This document shows, piece after piece, positions 1-8,125 of a DNA stretch of 64,000 nucleotides. Source of the DNA: Flavobacterium segetis (GTDB lineage Bacteria; Bacteroidota; Bacteroidia; Flavobacteriales; Flavobacteriaceae). The position numbers were made by a program, and so were the translations under genes. Every line of letters starts with the position of its first letter. The stretch's first letter is position 1. The stretch covers positions 1-64,000 of the forward strand of contig NZ_FQWE01000010.1 of NCBI RefSeq assembly GCF_900129575.1, read 5' to 3'. The notes under the pieces were generated by a model that was not told the DNA's origin, searched no databases, and saw only the letters and a list, made by a program, of their open reading frames with translations.

Positions 1-431
1 AGATCATTAACCAAGGGAAAAATAAAAATCATGATTATTAAAAATCAAACAAACTTTAGTCGTCTAACAATCAAATTCCGAACCTTGCAGTCCTCAACCC
101 ACCCTTTAATAAAAAACGACAAAAAACAACATTTGAAATTAAAAGGAGGGCAGCCAGTGGCTGTCAGGTAAATTACAAAAGACAGTTTTTAAGTTTTGAA
201 ATCCGACACTTCGGGATCAGGCAGTGAAATCGAAGATTATTTCATCCGTTCGCCTTTCAGGCTCGGGTCATGAATACAAAAAAAACAATATTGATCTATG
301 AATAATTTTATGTTACTTTTTTGATCAAACAAAAAGTAAAAACATGATGAAAAACCCGATATGCGATACTATTTTCAGTGCTAACAACCAAAACTAACAA
401 CCAAAATGTGCATTAGCAAGATATTCGCTGT
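1..431. other. Intergenic, no gene seen
   Basis: AT-rich stretch without a convincing reading frame. A short self-complementary run (AGCCAGTGGCT, near 150-160) is the only visible structure. The left boundary of the flanking direct repeat begins just after this stretch. Confidence 0.5.
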
Positions 432-475
432 CAAGGTCATTAAGTTAAGTATAATAGTTAAAAAAAGTTTTTTTT

Positions 476-575
476 GTCATTCAGATAAAGGAGGACTCGT
501 GGGTTTATCCGAATAGGCGAAGAAATCTCAACAAATAAGAGCAACAAACTAAGATTCTTCCTTCGTCAGAATGAC
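476..575. repeat. 100-bp element with inverted ends, copy 1
   Basis: It starts GTCATTCAGATAAAGGAG and ends CTTCCTTCGTCAGAATGAC, so the ends are imperfect inverted repeats (about 15 of 19 positions). No coding capacity. It has the form of a MITE or REP-like palindromic unit. An equally long copy lies at 3111-3210. Confidence 0.65.
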
Positions 576-681
576 AAATTTGGAGAGTTAAAAGTGTAGC
601 TTAATGACGTAGTGCTCGCGCTATCCAAAATAAAACTGAAACTTTATTATTATCAAACTCAACCACTCGGTAATTAATAAC

Positions 682-790
<109 letters not shown>

Positions 791-800
791 CCATACCCCT

Positions 801-831
801 AAAAAAAAAGCCCAAACACGAAGTTTGGGCT
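801..831 (-). terminator. Intrinsic terminator of the four-gene cassette
   Basis: On the minus strand an 8-bp perfect stem GCCCAAAC/GTTTGGGC with a short loop is followed by nine T residues. It sits about 35 nt after the stop of the last small gene, so the four genes probably share one transcript. Confidence 0.9.
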
Positions 832-865
832 CTCATAATAAAACATCATAACAGAAATAACTCTA

Positions 866-1039
866 TTACTTCTCCTTTCGAAACACTCTTTTAAGCAGGA
901 TTGAAATACTAAAACTAACAACTGCCCCAATAATAGCCAGTACAATAGTTCGCAATAAATCATCCGAATTTAAATTCGGCAACACACTCAAAAAAGTACC
1001 ACTCGCAGTCCCTATAAGCGGACTGTTACTGGTCGACAC
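866..1039 (-). CDS. Small single-pass membrane peptide (57 aa)
   Basis: Too short for usual ORF cut-offs. The frame opens at a GTG that overlaps the last codons of the upstream 75-aa gene (the GTG is at 1039-1037 and that gene's stop ends at 1026), which suggests translational coupling. The product has a polar N-terminus, one hydrophobic helix at about residues 31-49 and a basic tail ending RKEK, as expected of an N-out/C-in single-span peptide. It is the last gene before a strong terminator. Size, charge and position beside another small membrane protein recall phage holins or spanin-like accessory peptides, but no family was recognised. Confidence 0.6.
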   Translation of the reverse strand: MSTSNSPLIGTASGTFLSVLPNLNSDDLLRTIVLAIIGAVVSFSISILLKRVFRKEK

Positions 1040-1253
1040 TGAATTCCGAATTAGGATCGCTTGTCAGCTGACTTACGGCTGACAACACCCCGCCAGCAAC
1101 AGCTAAATAGCCACCTAGTGTGACAATAGTCAATGGTAAGACGAAAGGAGCAGCTACAATACTGCTACCAATGGCTGCCACAACAAGCCCGATAGTGCGA
1201 AGTACTTTAAAAAATTTCGGAGTAGGAGACTTAGCTCGTTTTAGTATACTCAT
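1026..1253 (-). CDS. Small membrane protein, two predicted helices (75 aa)
   Basis: The product has a basic N-terminus (KRAKSPTPKFFK), then two hydrophobic glycine/alanine-rich segments at about residues 20-38 and 39-62, and a short acidic tail. This is the general form of a holin or small pore-like membrane protein. It lies 24 nt downstream of the DUF5675 gene and its stop overlaps the GTG start of the next small gene. Family not recognised; the holin-like reading rests on topology and neighbours only. Confidence 0.7.
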   Translation of the reverse strand: MSILKRAKSPTPKFFKVLRTIGLVVAAIGSSIVAAPFVLPLTIVTLGGYLAVAGGVLSAVSQLTSDPNSEFSVDQ

Positions 1254-1277
1254 AATTTTGCTTTTTTATAATTCCGA

Positions 1278-1679
1278 TCAGGAATAAGATTGAACAAGTA
1301 ATAAAATACTCTCTTTGGTTTCCAACTGAGGATAAACCAACATTTTAAGCTTATCAAGAGCTTTCTTAGAGTGGATTCCGGAACCAGCATTCGTAAGCTG
1401 ACTCACAGGAGCAATGCACCCTCGAAGCTCAGTTAAGGCATGGTTCGCTGGATGAAATAATATTAAACTCCTATTAGGAACATTCAAAATTTCAAAATGC
1501 CAACCAAATCTACTGCTATAGCGCTTCTCTATAAAATATTCTCCCTCAGGAATGCAGGAAACTTGGGGTAGATTATCCCTGAAAGGCAGTTCAATCGTAT
1601 AACAAATTAATCTGCCTTCATAAACAATTTTTCCATTGGTTCCATTGGGTAAATATGTTCTAGTTAAAACCAAAACCAT
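1278..1679 (-). CDS. DUF5675 family protein
   Basis: A 133-aa soluble protein whose pattern (RTYLPNGTNG near residue 7, CIPEGEY near 42, HPANHALTELRGCIAPV near 75-91) matches what I know of the DUF5675 family, found in Bacteroidota and phages and without an established activity. The His followed 12 residues later by an R-G-C-I motif resembles the His...S-H-G-C signature of L,D-transpeptidase (YkuD) catalytic domains, although the spacing is shorter; this is my inference. There is no signal peptide. It starts one base after the stop of the 251-aa gene and is followed by two small membrane peptides, an arrangement reminiscent of endolysin plus holin modules. Confidence 0.75.
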   Translation of the reverse strand: MVLVLTRTYLPNGTNGKIVYEGRLICYTIELPFRDNLPQVSCIPEGEYFIEKRYSSRFGWHFEILNVPNRSLILFHPANHALTELRGCIAPVSQLTNAGSGIHSKKALDKLKMLVYPQLETKESILLLVQSYS

Positions 1680-1680
1680 T

Positions 1681-2436
1681 TTAAAGTCCGCTTACGGCAA
1701 CTAACGCCAAAGGATTATACGACCCATTTTTTAGAGTATACATCTGACTGTTGACTTCTTGGTAGAATTCTATACCTAAAGCAAGAAAAATAGGCTTTGT
1801 GCTATTCGCAGTTACTAGATTAACATGATTAATTGCTACTGTCGGAATTGTATTCCAAGGTAGAGGAGCAGTTTCATTGTTGGAAGAAACAAAGGTTTCA
1901 GCCTCAAAATCAACTTCGCTTACTCCTGAAATAATCTTAAAATGGGTCGTTCCAGAAGGAGCAGAAATCATATTCGCAGGAACAAAAGGAGCAATAGTAA
2001 TGGATATTTCACCAGTAACGCGGTCAATGTTGCTAATGTAAGGAACAAACAAGCAGGAGCCTAACGTACTGTTAACGTTAAAGTCAAATCCGGTTAACAA
2101 TTCGGCCTCTCCGTCAATCACGTTACGCAAACCACGCACACTGGTCGTGTCAGCTTGAATAACCCTAATCATAGATTGAGTCAAACGGCTAACCATTCTA
2201 CTGTCAGAAGAGTTTAAGAGCAAGGTGCGTAAGGACAATCGTAGCGTTTTACCTGCCTTACCGGCTCTGCCAAACTCAGATCCATTTTCTCGTGTACGTT
2301 GAAAAGCAGGATCGTTCGCAATTCTTTTGGCATCAAGGCCTCCTTTTTCACGGGCCAGATGACCATCCTTAGTTTTGTAAAAAGTAATATCTCCGATAGT
2401 ACCTCTTAATTTAATAATACCTTTTTGTTGGGCCAT
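1681..2436 (-). CDS. Conserved unknown protein of the DUF5675 cassette (251 aa)
   Basis: First gene of the minus-strand cassette. The N-terminal 70 residues are strongly basic and glycine-rich (GIIKLRGTIGDITFYKTKDG, then REKGG and FGRAGKAGKTLR); the rest looks like beta-rich sequence without membrane segments. I recall similar proteins in other Bacteroidota next to DUF5675 genes but know no function. No signal peptide is visible. The stop is adjacent to the DUF5675 start (1-base gap), so the two are probably translated together. A structural or nucleic-acid-associated role would fit the basic N-terminus, but this is speculation. Confidence 0.75.
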   Translation of the reverse strand: MAQQKGIIKLRGTIGDITFYKTKDGHLAREKGGLDAKRIANDPAFQRTRENGSEFGRAGKAGKTLRLSLRTLLLNSSDSRMVSRLTQSMIRVIQADTTSVRGLRNVIDGEAELLTGFDFNVNSTLGSCLFVPYISNIDRVTGEISITIAPFVPANMISAPSGTTHFKIISGVSEVDFEAETFVSSNNETAPLPWNTIPTVAINHVNLVTANSTKPIFLALGIEFYQEVNSQMYTLKNGSYNPLALVAVSGL

Positions 2437-3065
2437 AATTTCTAATAGTTAAATGTAGATGTATAAAATGTTAGGTACATTTTTTCAAACCTGATAAAAC
2501 CAATTTCGATGCATCTAAAAGCGGATTTACAGTGCAAATCTCTGTTTAATTATTTGTAAATCAATGGGATAGGGTTCGTAACGGACCATAAAGGACTAAT
2601 ACGATCAGTTTAGCCTATTTTAACACCATAGAATTCTGTATTCTATTGGATAATAGTCTTCAATATATTTCAATCAAGCTACATTTCAATCCCAAATAAG
2701 AATGTCTTTTACGTTAAACTAGTCAGACTTCTTATTCCTAGGCCATAAAATAAAAGGAAATTTCACCATTATAGGATATTCATCCGTTCCCTAAAATAAA
2801 AAAGATAATAGTAGAGTGATCAGATCTCCTCAGATAAAACAGTTAACCCTCAATTTTCCGCCACTTCCATTCCATTTTAGTGGTGAAGGCGGCGGCCGGG
2901 TGGTAACAATCAAACCATAAACCCTTCACCCTGAGAGAAGCCGAAGAGTTGATCAAGCAAAAAAGAAAAAGCATAATAAGAAACAGGATAGGCGATAATC
3001 TTCTACCATGTTACTAAACAAAACTAAAACTCAAAATTATGGACACTATTAAGATGCTCACTCTC
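2437..3065. other. Intergenic, no gene seen
   Basis: About 630 bp upstream of the cassette, AT-rich, with no supported reading frame and no clear TAnnTTTG promoter on the minus strand. It must contain the cassette promoter if the cassette is expressed. Confidence 0.4.
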
Positions 3066-3110
3066 AAGATTATTAAGTTAAAGGTAATAGTTAAAAAAAG
3101 ATGTTTTTTT

Positions 3111-3210
3111 GTCGTTCAGACAAGGGAGGACTCGCGGGTTTATCCGAACAGGCGAAGAAATCTCAACAAATGATAGCAACAAACTAAGATTCTTCCTTCG
3201 TCAGAATGAC
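3111..3210. repeat. 100-bp element with inverted ends, copy 2
   Basis: Same length and order as 476-575. It begins GTCGTTCAGACAAGGGAG and ends CTTCCTTCGTCAGAATGAC. The two copies differ at scattered positions, so the duplication is not very recent. Confidence 0.65.
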
Positions 3211-3307
3211 AAATTTGGAGAGTTAAAAGCGTAGCTTAATGACCTAGTGCTCGCGCTATCCAGAATAAAACTGAAACTTTATTATTATCAAACTTAACCC
3301 CTCGGTA

Positions 3308-3394
3308 ACTAATAACCGAAAACCGAAAACCGATAACCGAAAACCGATAACCGATAACCGAAAACAGATAACCGATAACCGAAAACAGATAACC
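3308..3394. repeat. Degenerate heptamer array NGANAAC, copy 2
   Basis: About 12 tandem 7-bp units (CGAAAAC, CGATAAC, AGATAAC) directly after the shared part of the right direct repeat. Confidence 0.85.
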
Positions 3395-3560
3395 TTCATC
3401 ATCTAATAGAAATTAGAATCTTCAACACTAACAAAACATACAAAATAAGTTTTTACCTATTAATAAAGAATATTCCATAACTTTGAAAGGCACATTCCGC
3501 TTCCGCAAATCAAAGTAGAGATACTAGTAGGCAAAGGCATGAATAAAGCATAGATAAAGC

Positions 3561-3764
3561 ATGAAAACAGAACTGAAAAGAGTATGTATTTACCCGAAAG
3601 ACGTTCAGAGGATCACAGGAAAAAGCTATCGTTACGCACGGTTGCTTTTAATAACTATTAAAAAGCAGTTAAATAAACAAGAACATCAATTCGTAAGCAT
3701 TGAAGAGTTTTGTTTATACACGGGCTTAAAATTAGAACTGGTACAGCCGCTGATCGTGGGTTAA
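3561..3764 (+). CDS. Small putative helix-turn-helix protein (67 aa)
   Basis: A basic 67-aa protein with a segment PKDVQRITGKSYRYARLLL at about residues 12-30 that reads like a helix-turn-helix (helix, turn at TGKS, basic recognition helix), followed by VSIEEFCLYTGL, which fits a second short helical unit. I recall similar short proteins in Flavobacterium annotated as hypothetical; excisionase-like or MerR-like folds are possible. It stands alone, 420 nt upstream of rfbD in the same direction, just after the right direct repeat. It could regulate the polysaccharide genes or be left from a mobile element. DNA binding is inference from the sequence pattern. Confidence 0.65.
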   Translation: MKTELKRVCIYPKDVQRITGKSYRYARLLLITIKKQLNKQEHQFVSIEEFCLYTGLKLELVQPLIVG

Positions 3765-4187
3765 ACAGTTGAGCTTAGCTACTCATATACATGTTCATAC
3801 AATCTTCAAACTAGTTCAACAACTAGTTCAAGCAAAATGGTTACTTAAGCAGTTGAAGCCGAAATTTTTACAAAGTACGCTGCTTATATTTAATTTTGAT
3901 GTATTGTACAGTATACAATTACAGCAAAATTTTTATTTCAAATTATTTATATTTGATTAATTAACTATTTTTGCAGGAGTATGGCAAATCTGTGATTTGT
4001 AATAAAAAATGTTGAAACATTATCAACATTGCAATTGTGCTAAAGTATTTAATCGAAGTTAATAGAGCTTTATTTTGTGCGCTAAACTTTAAAAAAAGTA
4101 GCGTTCATTACAATTACAGCAAGTTTTTGCAATTACCATTGCTTTTTGCCATTGCCATTCATTGTAGAAAAAAAACATAAGAGTAAC
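3765..4187. promoter_or_regulatory. Leader region before rfbD with a paired AACTAGTT motif
   Basis: 423 bp without a convincing gene. Positions about 3811-3833 hold the 8-bp palindrome AACTAGTT twice, 12 bp apart centre to centre, inside a direct repeat (AACTAGTTCAA twice). Near 4129-4163 there is a short CCATTG/GCCATT repetition just before rfbD. The paired palindrome could be an operator; this is a guess from form. Confidence 0.35.
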
Positions 4188-5057
4188 ATGATAAAAAAAA
4201 TACTTGTAACAGGAGCAAACGGACAGTTAGGTTCAGAGCTTAGACAAATAGCTGTCAATAAAACACAATTTAATTGGGTTTTTACTGATTATCAAGAATT
4301 AGATTTGTGCGATTTAGCTCATTTAGAACAAAAAATAGCAGTAATTAATCCTAAATTAATCATTAATTGTGCAGCCCACACGGCTGTTGATAAAGCAGAA
4401 TCAGAGGTTGAATTATCAGACGTTTTGAACCATCAAGCAGTAGCGATAATGGCCAGCTGGAGTCAAGCCAATGATTGTAAAATGATCCATATCTCTACTG
4501 ATTACGTTTTTGATGGAAACTCAGCAGTGCCCTTGACAGAGGAAGCAGAAACAAATCCTATAAATGTGTACGGACGTACTAAACTTGCCGGTGAAAATGC
4601 ATGCAGGAAAGAGAATCCAAATGCGATTATCATTCGCACTTCTTGGGTTTATTCTAGCTTTGGCAATAATTTTGTAAAAACAATGTCACGCTTGATGCAA
4701 GAGAAAGACAGTTTGAATGTGGTTAATGACCAAGTAGGATCGCCAACTTACGCAGCTGATTTAGCACATGCAATTGTTGTGATTATAGAACATAAAAAAT
4801 GGCAAGCTGGAATTTATAATTTTTCTAATGAAGGGGAGATTAGTTGGTACGAATTTGCTTTAGCAATTAAAGAAATAGGTGGTTTTGAGTGTGAAGTAAG
4901 CGGAATCTCAGCTTCAAATTATCCAACACCCGCAAAACGACCCGCGTATTCCTTATTGGATAAAACAAAAATAAAAAATACGTTTGGTGTAATTGTGCCA
5001 GAGTACAAGGAAAGTTTGAGGAAGTGCATCGAATTATTACGAATTAAATCGAATTAA
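4188..5057 (+). CDS. rfbD: dTDP-4-dehydrorhamnose reductase
   Basis: NADPH-dependent reduction of dTDP-4-keto-L-rhamnose to dTDP-L-rhamnose, cytoplasmic. A 289-aa extended SDR with a Rossmann GANGQLG at residues 9-15, STDYVFDG at 103-110 and the YxxxK pair Y128/K132 (YGRTK), all typical of RmlD. The ATG at 4188 was chosen because the GxxGxxG motif then starts 8 residues in; a longer TTG frame adds an unlikely leader. First of the rfb genes, followed by rfbB after a gap with AATTCG repeats. rfbC (3,5-epimerase), which makes its substrate, is absent from the window, so either rfbC lies elsewhere or the sugar made is not rhamnose. Confidence 0.93.
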   Translation: MIKKILVTGANGQLGSELRQIAVNKTQFNWVFTDYQELDLCDLAHLEQKIAVINPKLIINCAAHTAVDKAESEVELSDVLNHQAVAIMASWSQANDCKMIHISTDYVFDGNSAVPLTEEAETNPINVYGRTKLAGENACRKENPNAIIIRTSWVYSSFGNNFVKTMSRLMQEKDSLNVVNDQVGSPTYAADLAHAIVVIIEHKKWQAGIYNFSNEGEISWYEFALAIKEIGGFECEVSGISASNYPTPAKRPAYSLLDKTKIKNTFGVIVPEYKESLRKCIELLRIKSN

Positions 5058-5160
5058 TCGAATAGATTTTAATCATAAAATAGTTTATAGCATTTTGATT
5101 TTGTAGAGACAGTTGATGAAGAATCTTTCATGGACTTTTAAAAAAAATATTAATTTGAGA

Positions 5161-5219
5161 AATTCGAAATAATTCGGGAAAATTCGAAATAATTCGGGAA
5201 AATTCGAGAAATTCGTAAC
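5161..5219. repeat. Decamer array with AATTCG core
   Basis: Six consecutive near-10-bp units (AATTCGAAAT, AATTCGGGAA alternating, then decayed copies) end about 13 nt before the rfbB start. Scattered AATTCGA-like words also occur just upstream at the end of rfbD (5036-5062). Confidence 0.85.
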
Positions 5220-5231
5220 AAAGAAAAATAA

Positions 5232-6281
5232 ATGAAAAAAATACTAATAACAGGTGGTGCTGGATTTATAGGTTCTCACGTGGTAAGACGTTTTGTAAAT
5301 AAATATCCAGAGTATCAAATTTTTAATTTGGATGCATTAACGTATGCCGGAAATTTAGAAAATATTACGGATATACAAGATGCTCCAAATTATACTTTTG
5401 TAAAAGGAGACATTGTAGACGCGAATTTTATTGACAACCTTTTTGCTGAACATCAATTTGACGGCGTTTTACATTTAGCGGCAGAGTCTCATGTGGATCG
5501 TTCTATAACTGATCCTTTATCATTCGTTAAAACAAATGTTATTGGCACGATGAATTTATTAAATGCCGCTAAAACAATATGGAAGGTTGATAGGGCAGGA
5601 AAACGATTCTATCACATCAGTACCGATGAGGTTTATGGAAGCTTAGGTGCAGAAGGATTATTTACAGAAACTACGGCTTATGATCCAAATTCGCCTTATT
5701 CAGCTTCAAAAGCCAGTTCAGATCATTTTGTAAGGGCCTATGGCGAAACTTATGGGTTGCCTTATGTATTGACAAACTGTTCTAATAATTATGGACCATT
5801 TCATTTTCCTGAAAAATTAGTTCCATTGTTTATCAATAACATCATTCAAAATAAACCTTTACCCGTTTATGGCGACGGGAAATATACGCGTGACTGGCTA
5901 TTCGTTGAAGATCATGCAGTAGCGATCGATTTAGTTTTTCATGAAGGGGTGAATCACGATACTTATAATATTGGTGGTTTCAATGAATGGCAAAACATTG
6001 ACTTGGTGAAATTACTTTGCAAAATCATGGATGAAAAACTGGGAAGACCCGCGGGAACTTCAGCGCAATTGATTACTTATGTTAAAGATCGTCCGGGGCA
6101 TGACTTGCGTTATGCAATTGATGCCTCAAAAATCAATAAAGAATTAGGATGGAAACCTTCAGTTACTTTCGAGCAAGGGTTAGAGAAAACGGTAAACTGG
6201 TATTTGGATAATGAGAGTTGGTTGAAGAATGTGACGTCGGGAGCTTATGCGAGTTACTATGAAAAACAATACACGAATTAA
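5232..6281 (+). CDS. rfbB: dTDP-glucose 4,6-dehydratase
   Basis: Converts dTDP-glucose to dTDP-4-keto-6-deoxyglucose with bound NAD. 349 aa, normal length. GGAGFIG nucleotide-binding loop at residues 8-14, catalytic TDEVYG at 131-136 (Asp132-Glu133 pair), YSASK at 156-160 supplying Tyr and Lys, and a [10 protein letters not shown] segment typical of RmlB. Second enzyme of the dTDP-sugar route; rfbA, the first, lies 490 nt downstream with a GxxExxY gene in between. Confidence 0.96.
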   Translation: MKKILITGGAGFIGSHVVRRFVNKYPEYQIFNLDALTYAGNLENITDIQDAPNYTFVKGDIVDANFIDNLFAEHQFDGVLHLAAESHVDRSITDPLSFVKTNVIGTMNLLNAAKTIWKVDRAGKRFYHISTDEVYGSLGAEGLFTETTAYDPNSPYSASKASSDHFVRAYGETYGLPYVLTNCSNNYGPFHFPEKLVPLFINNIIQNKPLPVYGDGKYTRDWLFVEDHAVAIDLVFHEGVNHDTYNIGGFNEWQNIDLVKLLCKIMDEKLGRPAGTSAQLITYVKDRPGHDLRYAIDASKINKELGWKPSVTFEQGLEKTVNWYLDNESWLKNVTSGAYASYYEKQYTN

Positions 6282-6298
6282 AACGAATTTCACTAAAA

Positions 6299-6688
6299 AT
6301 GGATGCAACCAATAAAATACTTTATAAAGAAGAAAGCTTCGCTATTGTTGGCGCTTGTATGAAAGTACATCGATCCTTAGGAGCTGGATTCTTGGAGGCA
6401 GTTTATGAAGAAGCATTAGAAAGAGAATTTGTAAATCAGAAAATCGTTTATAAAAGGCAAGTCAAACTAGATTTATATTACCAAGGTCAAAAGCTTAAAA
6501 AACAGTATCGAGCAGATTTTATTTGCTATGATGAAATTATAGTAGAAATAAAAGCAGTGTCACAAATACCAGTAGCATTTTATGCACAATTGCAAAATTA
6601 TTTAAAATGCACAAATATGGAGTTAGGAATGTTGATTAATTTTGGTACGTCTTCCTTAACTTATAAAAGAATGATTAATTTAAAATAA
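6299..6688 (+). CDS. GxxExxY family protein
   Basis: 129 aa. It carries the family signature G-F-L-E-A-V-Y at residues 30-36 and a plausible PD-(D/E)xK nuclease-type core: Asp73 in RADF, then E83-I-K85 in VEIKAV. GxxExxY proteins are common in Bacteroidota genomes, often inside polysaccharide clusters; their role is not known. It starts 17 nt after rfbB and has AATTCG-type repeats on both sides, dense on the right. This suggests it was inserted into an rfbB-rfbA pair. An active nuclease is inference from the motif only. Confidence 0.9.
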   Translation: MDATNKILYKEESFAIVGACMKVHRSLGAGFLEAVYEEALEREFVNQKIVYKRQVKLDLYYQGQKLKKQYRADFICYDEIIVEIKAVSQIPVAFYAQLQNYLKCTNMELGMLINFGTSSLTYKRMINLK

Positions 6689-6770
6689 TTCGAATTAATT
6701 CGTAAAAATTCGTTTTAATTCGTTCTAATTCGTTTTAATTCGTCTTTAATTCGTAAAATTCGTAAAAAAA
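6685..6770. repeat. Decamer array NNNNAATTCG
   Basis: Eight units of about 10 bp, each containing TAATTCG or AAATTCG, fill the whole gap between the GxxExxY stop and the rfbA ATG and run up to the start codon itself. The helical-turn period and the position leave no room for a normal ribosome binding site apart from the A-rich end. Confidence 0.85.
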
Positions 6771-7640
6771 ATGAAGGGAATAATACTCGCCGGAGGTTCC
6801 GGAACTCGTTTGCATCCATTAACACTTGCTATGAGCAAGCAAATGATGCCGGTTTATGATAAACCAATGATTTATTACCCATTGTCAACATTGATGATGG
6901 CGGGAATAAATGAAATATTAATTATCTCTACACCGCATGATTTGCCTAATTTTAAAAAATTATTAGGTGATGGGAAAAACATTGGCTGTCAGTTTAGTTA
7001 TGCGGAGCAAGCAATTCCAAATGGATTAGCACAAGCCTTTGTAATAGGAGAAGACTTTATTGGCAAAGACAGTGTTGCCTTAGTTTTAGGTGATAATATT
7101 TTCTTTGGTGCTAATATGGATCAATTGCTCAAGTCAAATACAAAGCCGGAAGGCGGAGTGGTTTTTGCTTACCATGTCTCAGATCCTGAGCGCTACGGAG
7201 TAGTGGAATTTGATAAAAATCTTAATGCTCTTTCTATTGAAGAAAAGCCTTTAGAACCAAAGTCCAATTATGCCGTTCCAGGTTTATATTTTTATGATAA
7301 TACAGTAGTTGAAATTGCTAAAAATATCAAACCGAGCCCGCGTGGAGAGTACGAAATTACGGATGTTAATAAAGTATATCTTGAAAAAGGAGCTTTAAAA
7401 GTTGGTATTTTAAGTAGAGGAACAGCTTGGTTGGACACAGGAACTTTCAACAGTTTGATGCAAGCGGGTCAATTCGTCCAAGTTATTGAAGAACGTCAGG
7501 GGCTCAAAGTAGGTTGTATTGAAGAGATTGCTTGGAGACAAGGTTTTATTACTGAAAAACAGCTAGCAGCACTTGCCGAACCTTTAAGAAAATCAGGTTA
7601 TGGAGAATATCTTTTAGGATTATTAAAGCAGAAGTTTTAG
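6771..7640 (+). CDS. rfbA: Glucose-1-phosphate thymidylyltransferase
   Basis: Makes dTDP-glucose from glucose-1-phosphate and dTTP. 289 aa, normal for RmlA. The signature LAGGSGTRL at residues 6-14, PNGLAQAF near 83-90, the GDN metal site at 107-109 and EYEITDVN in the second half are all present. It starts immediately after a decamer array. Together with rfbB and rfbD it covers three of the four steps to dTDP-rhamnose. Confidence 0.96.
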   Translation: MKGIILAGGSGTRLHPLTLAMSKQMMPVYDKPMIYYPLSTLMMAGINEILIISTPHDLPNFKKLLGDGKNIGCQFSYAEQAIPNGLAQAFVIGEDFIGKDSVALVLGDNIFFGANMDQLLKSNTKPEGGVVFAYHVSDPERYGVVEFDKNLNALSIEEKPLEPKSNYAVPGLYFYDNTVVEIAKNIKPSPRGEYEITDVNKVYLEKGALKVGILSRGTAWLDTGTFNSLMQAGQFVQVIEERQGLKVGCIEEIAWRQGFITEKQLAALAEPLRKSGYGEYLLGLLKQKF

Positions 7641-7862
7641 AATAGTGCCAGTTATCTTTTAAATTTATTGTTTATTTTCTTGTCAAATAGAGCCCTTTGC
7701 CTTCGCTCAGGACAGGCATTTAGTCGCGATTATATATGACTTTTAAAAAAGTTGCACCTGTACTCAAAAGAACAAAAAATCAACATCCTTTTATAGTATA
7801 TTCGAAAATGAAGTGCCATAACAAATTACTAAGAATTGAGAGCATTATCAGCGCCAGAGTTA

Positions 7863-8113
7863 TTAACCCACAACCGATAACACACAACCGATAACCCACA
7901 ACATACAACAGATAACCGACAACCGACAACCGACAACAGATAACCGATAACCCACAACAGATAACTGACAACAGATAACCGATAACTGACAACCGATAAC
8001 AGACAACCGATAACTGATAACAGAAAACCCACAACAGATAACTGACAACAGATAACAGATAACCGATAACAGACAACAGACAACCGATAACCGATAACTG
8101 ATAACAGAAAACC
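7863..8113. repeat. Large degenerate heptamer array NGANAAC, copy 3
   Basis: About 35 tandem 7-bp units (CGATAAC, TGACAAC, AGATAAC, AGACAAC, AGAAAAC and so on) run almost without phase slips and end about 12 nt before the ATG of the downstream glycosyltransferase. The opposite strand is open in more than one frame and would encode repeats of LSVIGYR type; these are an artefact of the 7-bp period. The rest of the gap 7641-7862 shows no gene. Confidence 0.9.
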
Positions 8114-8125
8114 CATATCTCCACC

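Larger units (their letters stand above)
3066..3394. repeat. Right copy of the long direct repeat
   Basis: Matches 432-684 over about 250 bp in the same orientation, with scattered substitutions and small indels, then continues as a heptamer array like the left copy. The two copies are about 2.6 kb apart and bracket the four-gene cassette. Confidence 0.8.

Noticed and set aside
3769..3960. 63-aa plus-strand frame after the HTH-like gene
   Set aside because: Starts at TTG, low-complexity composition (many K, L, F), no domain or conserved neighbour; more likely leader DNA.
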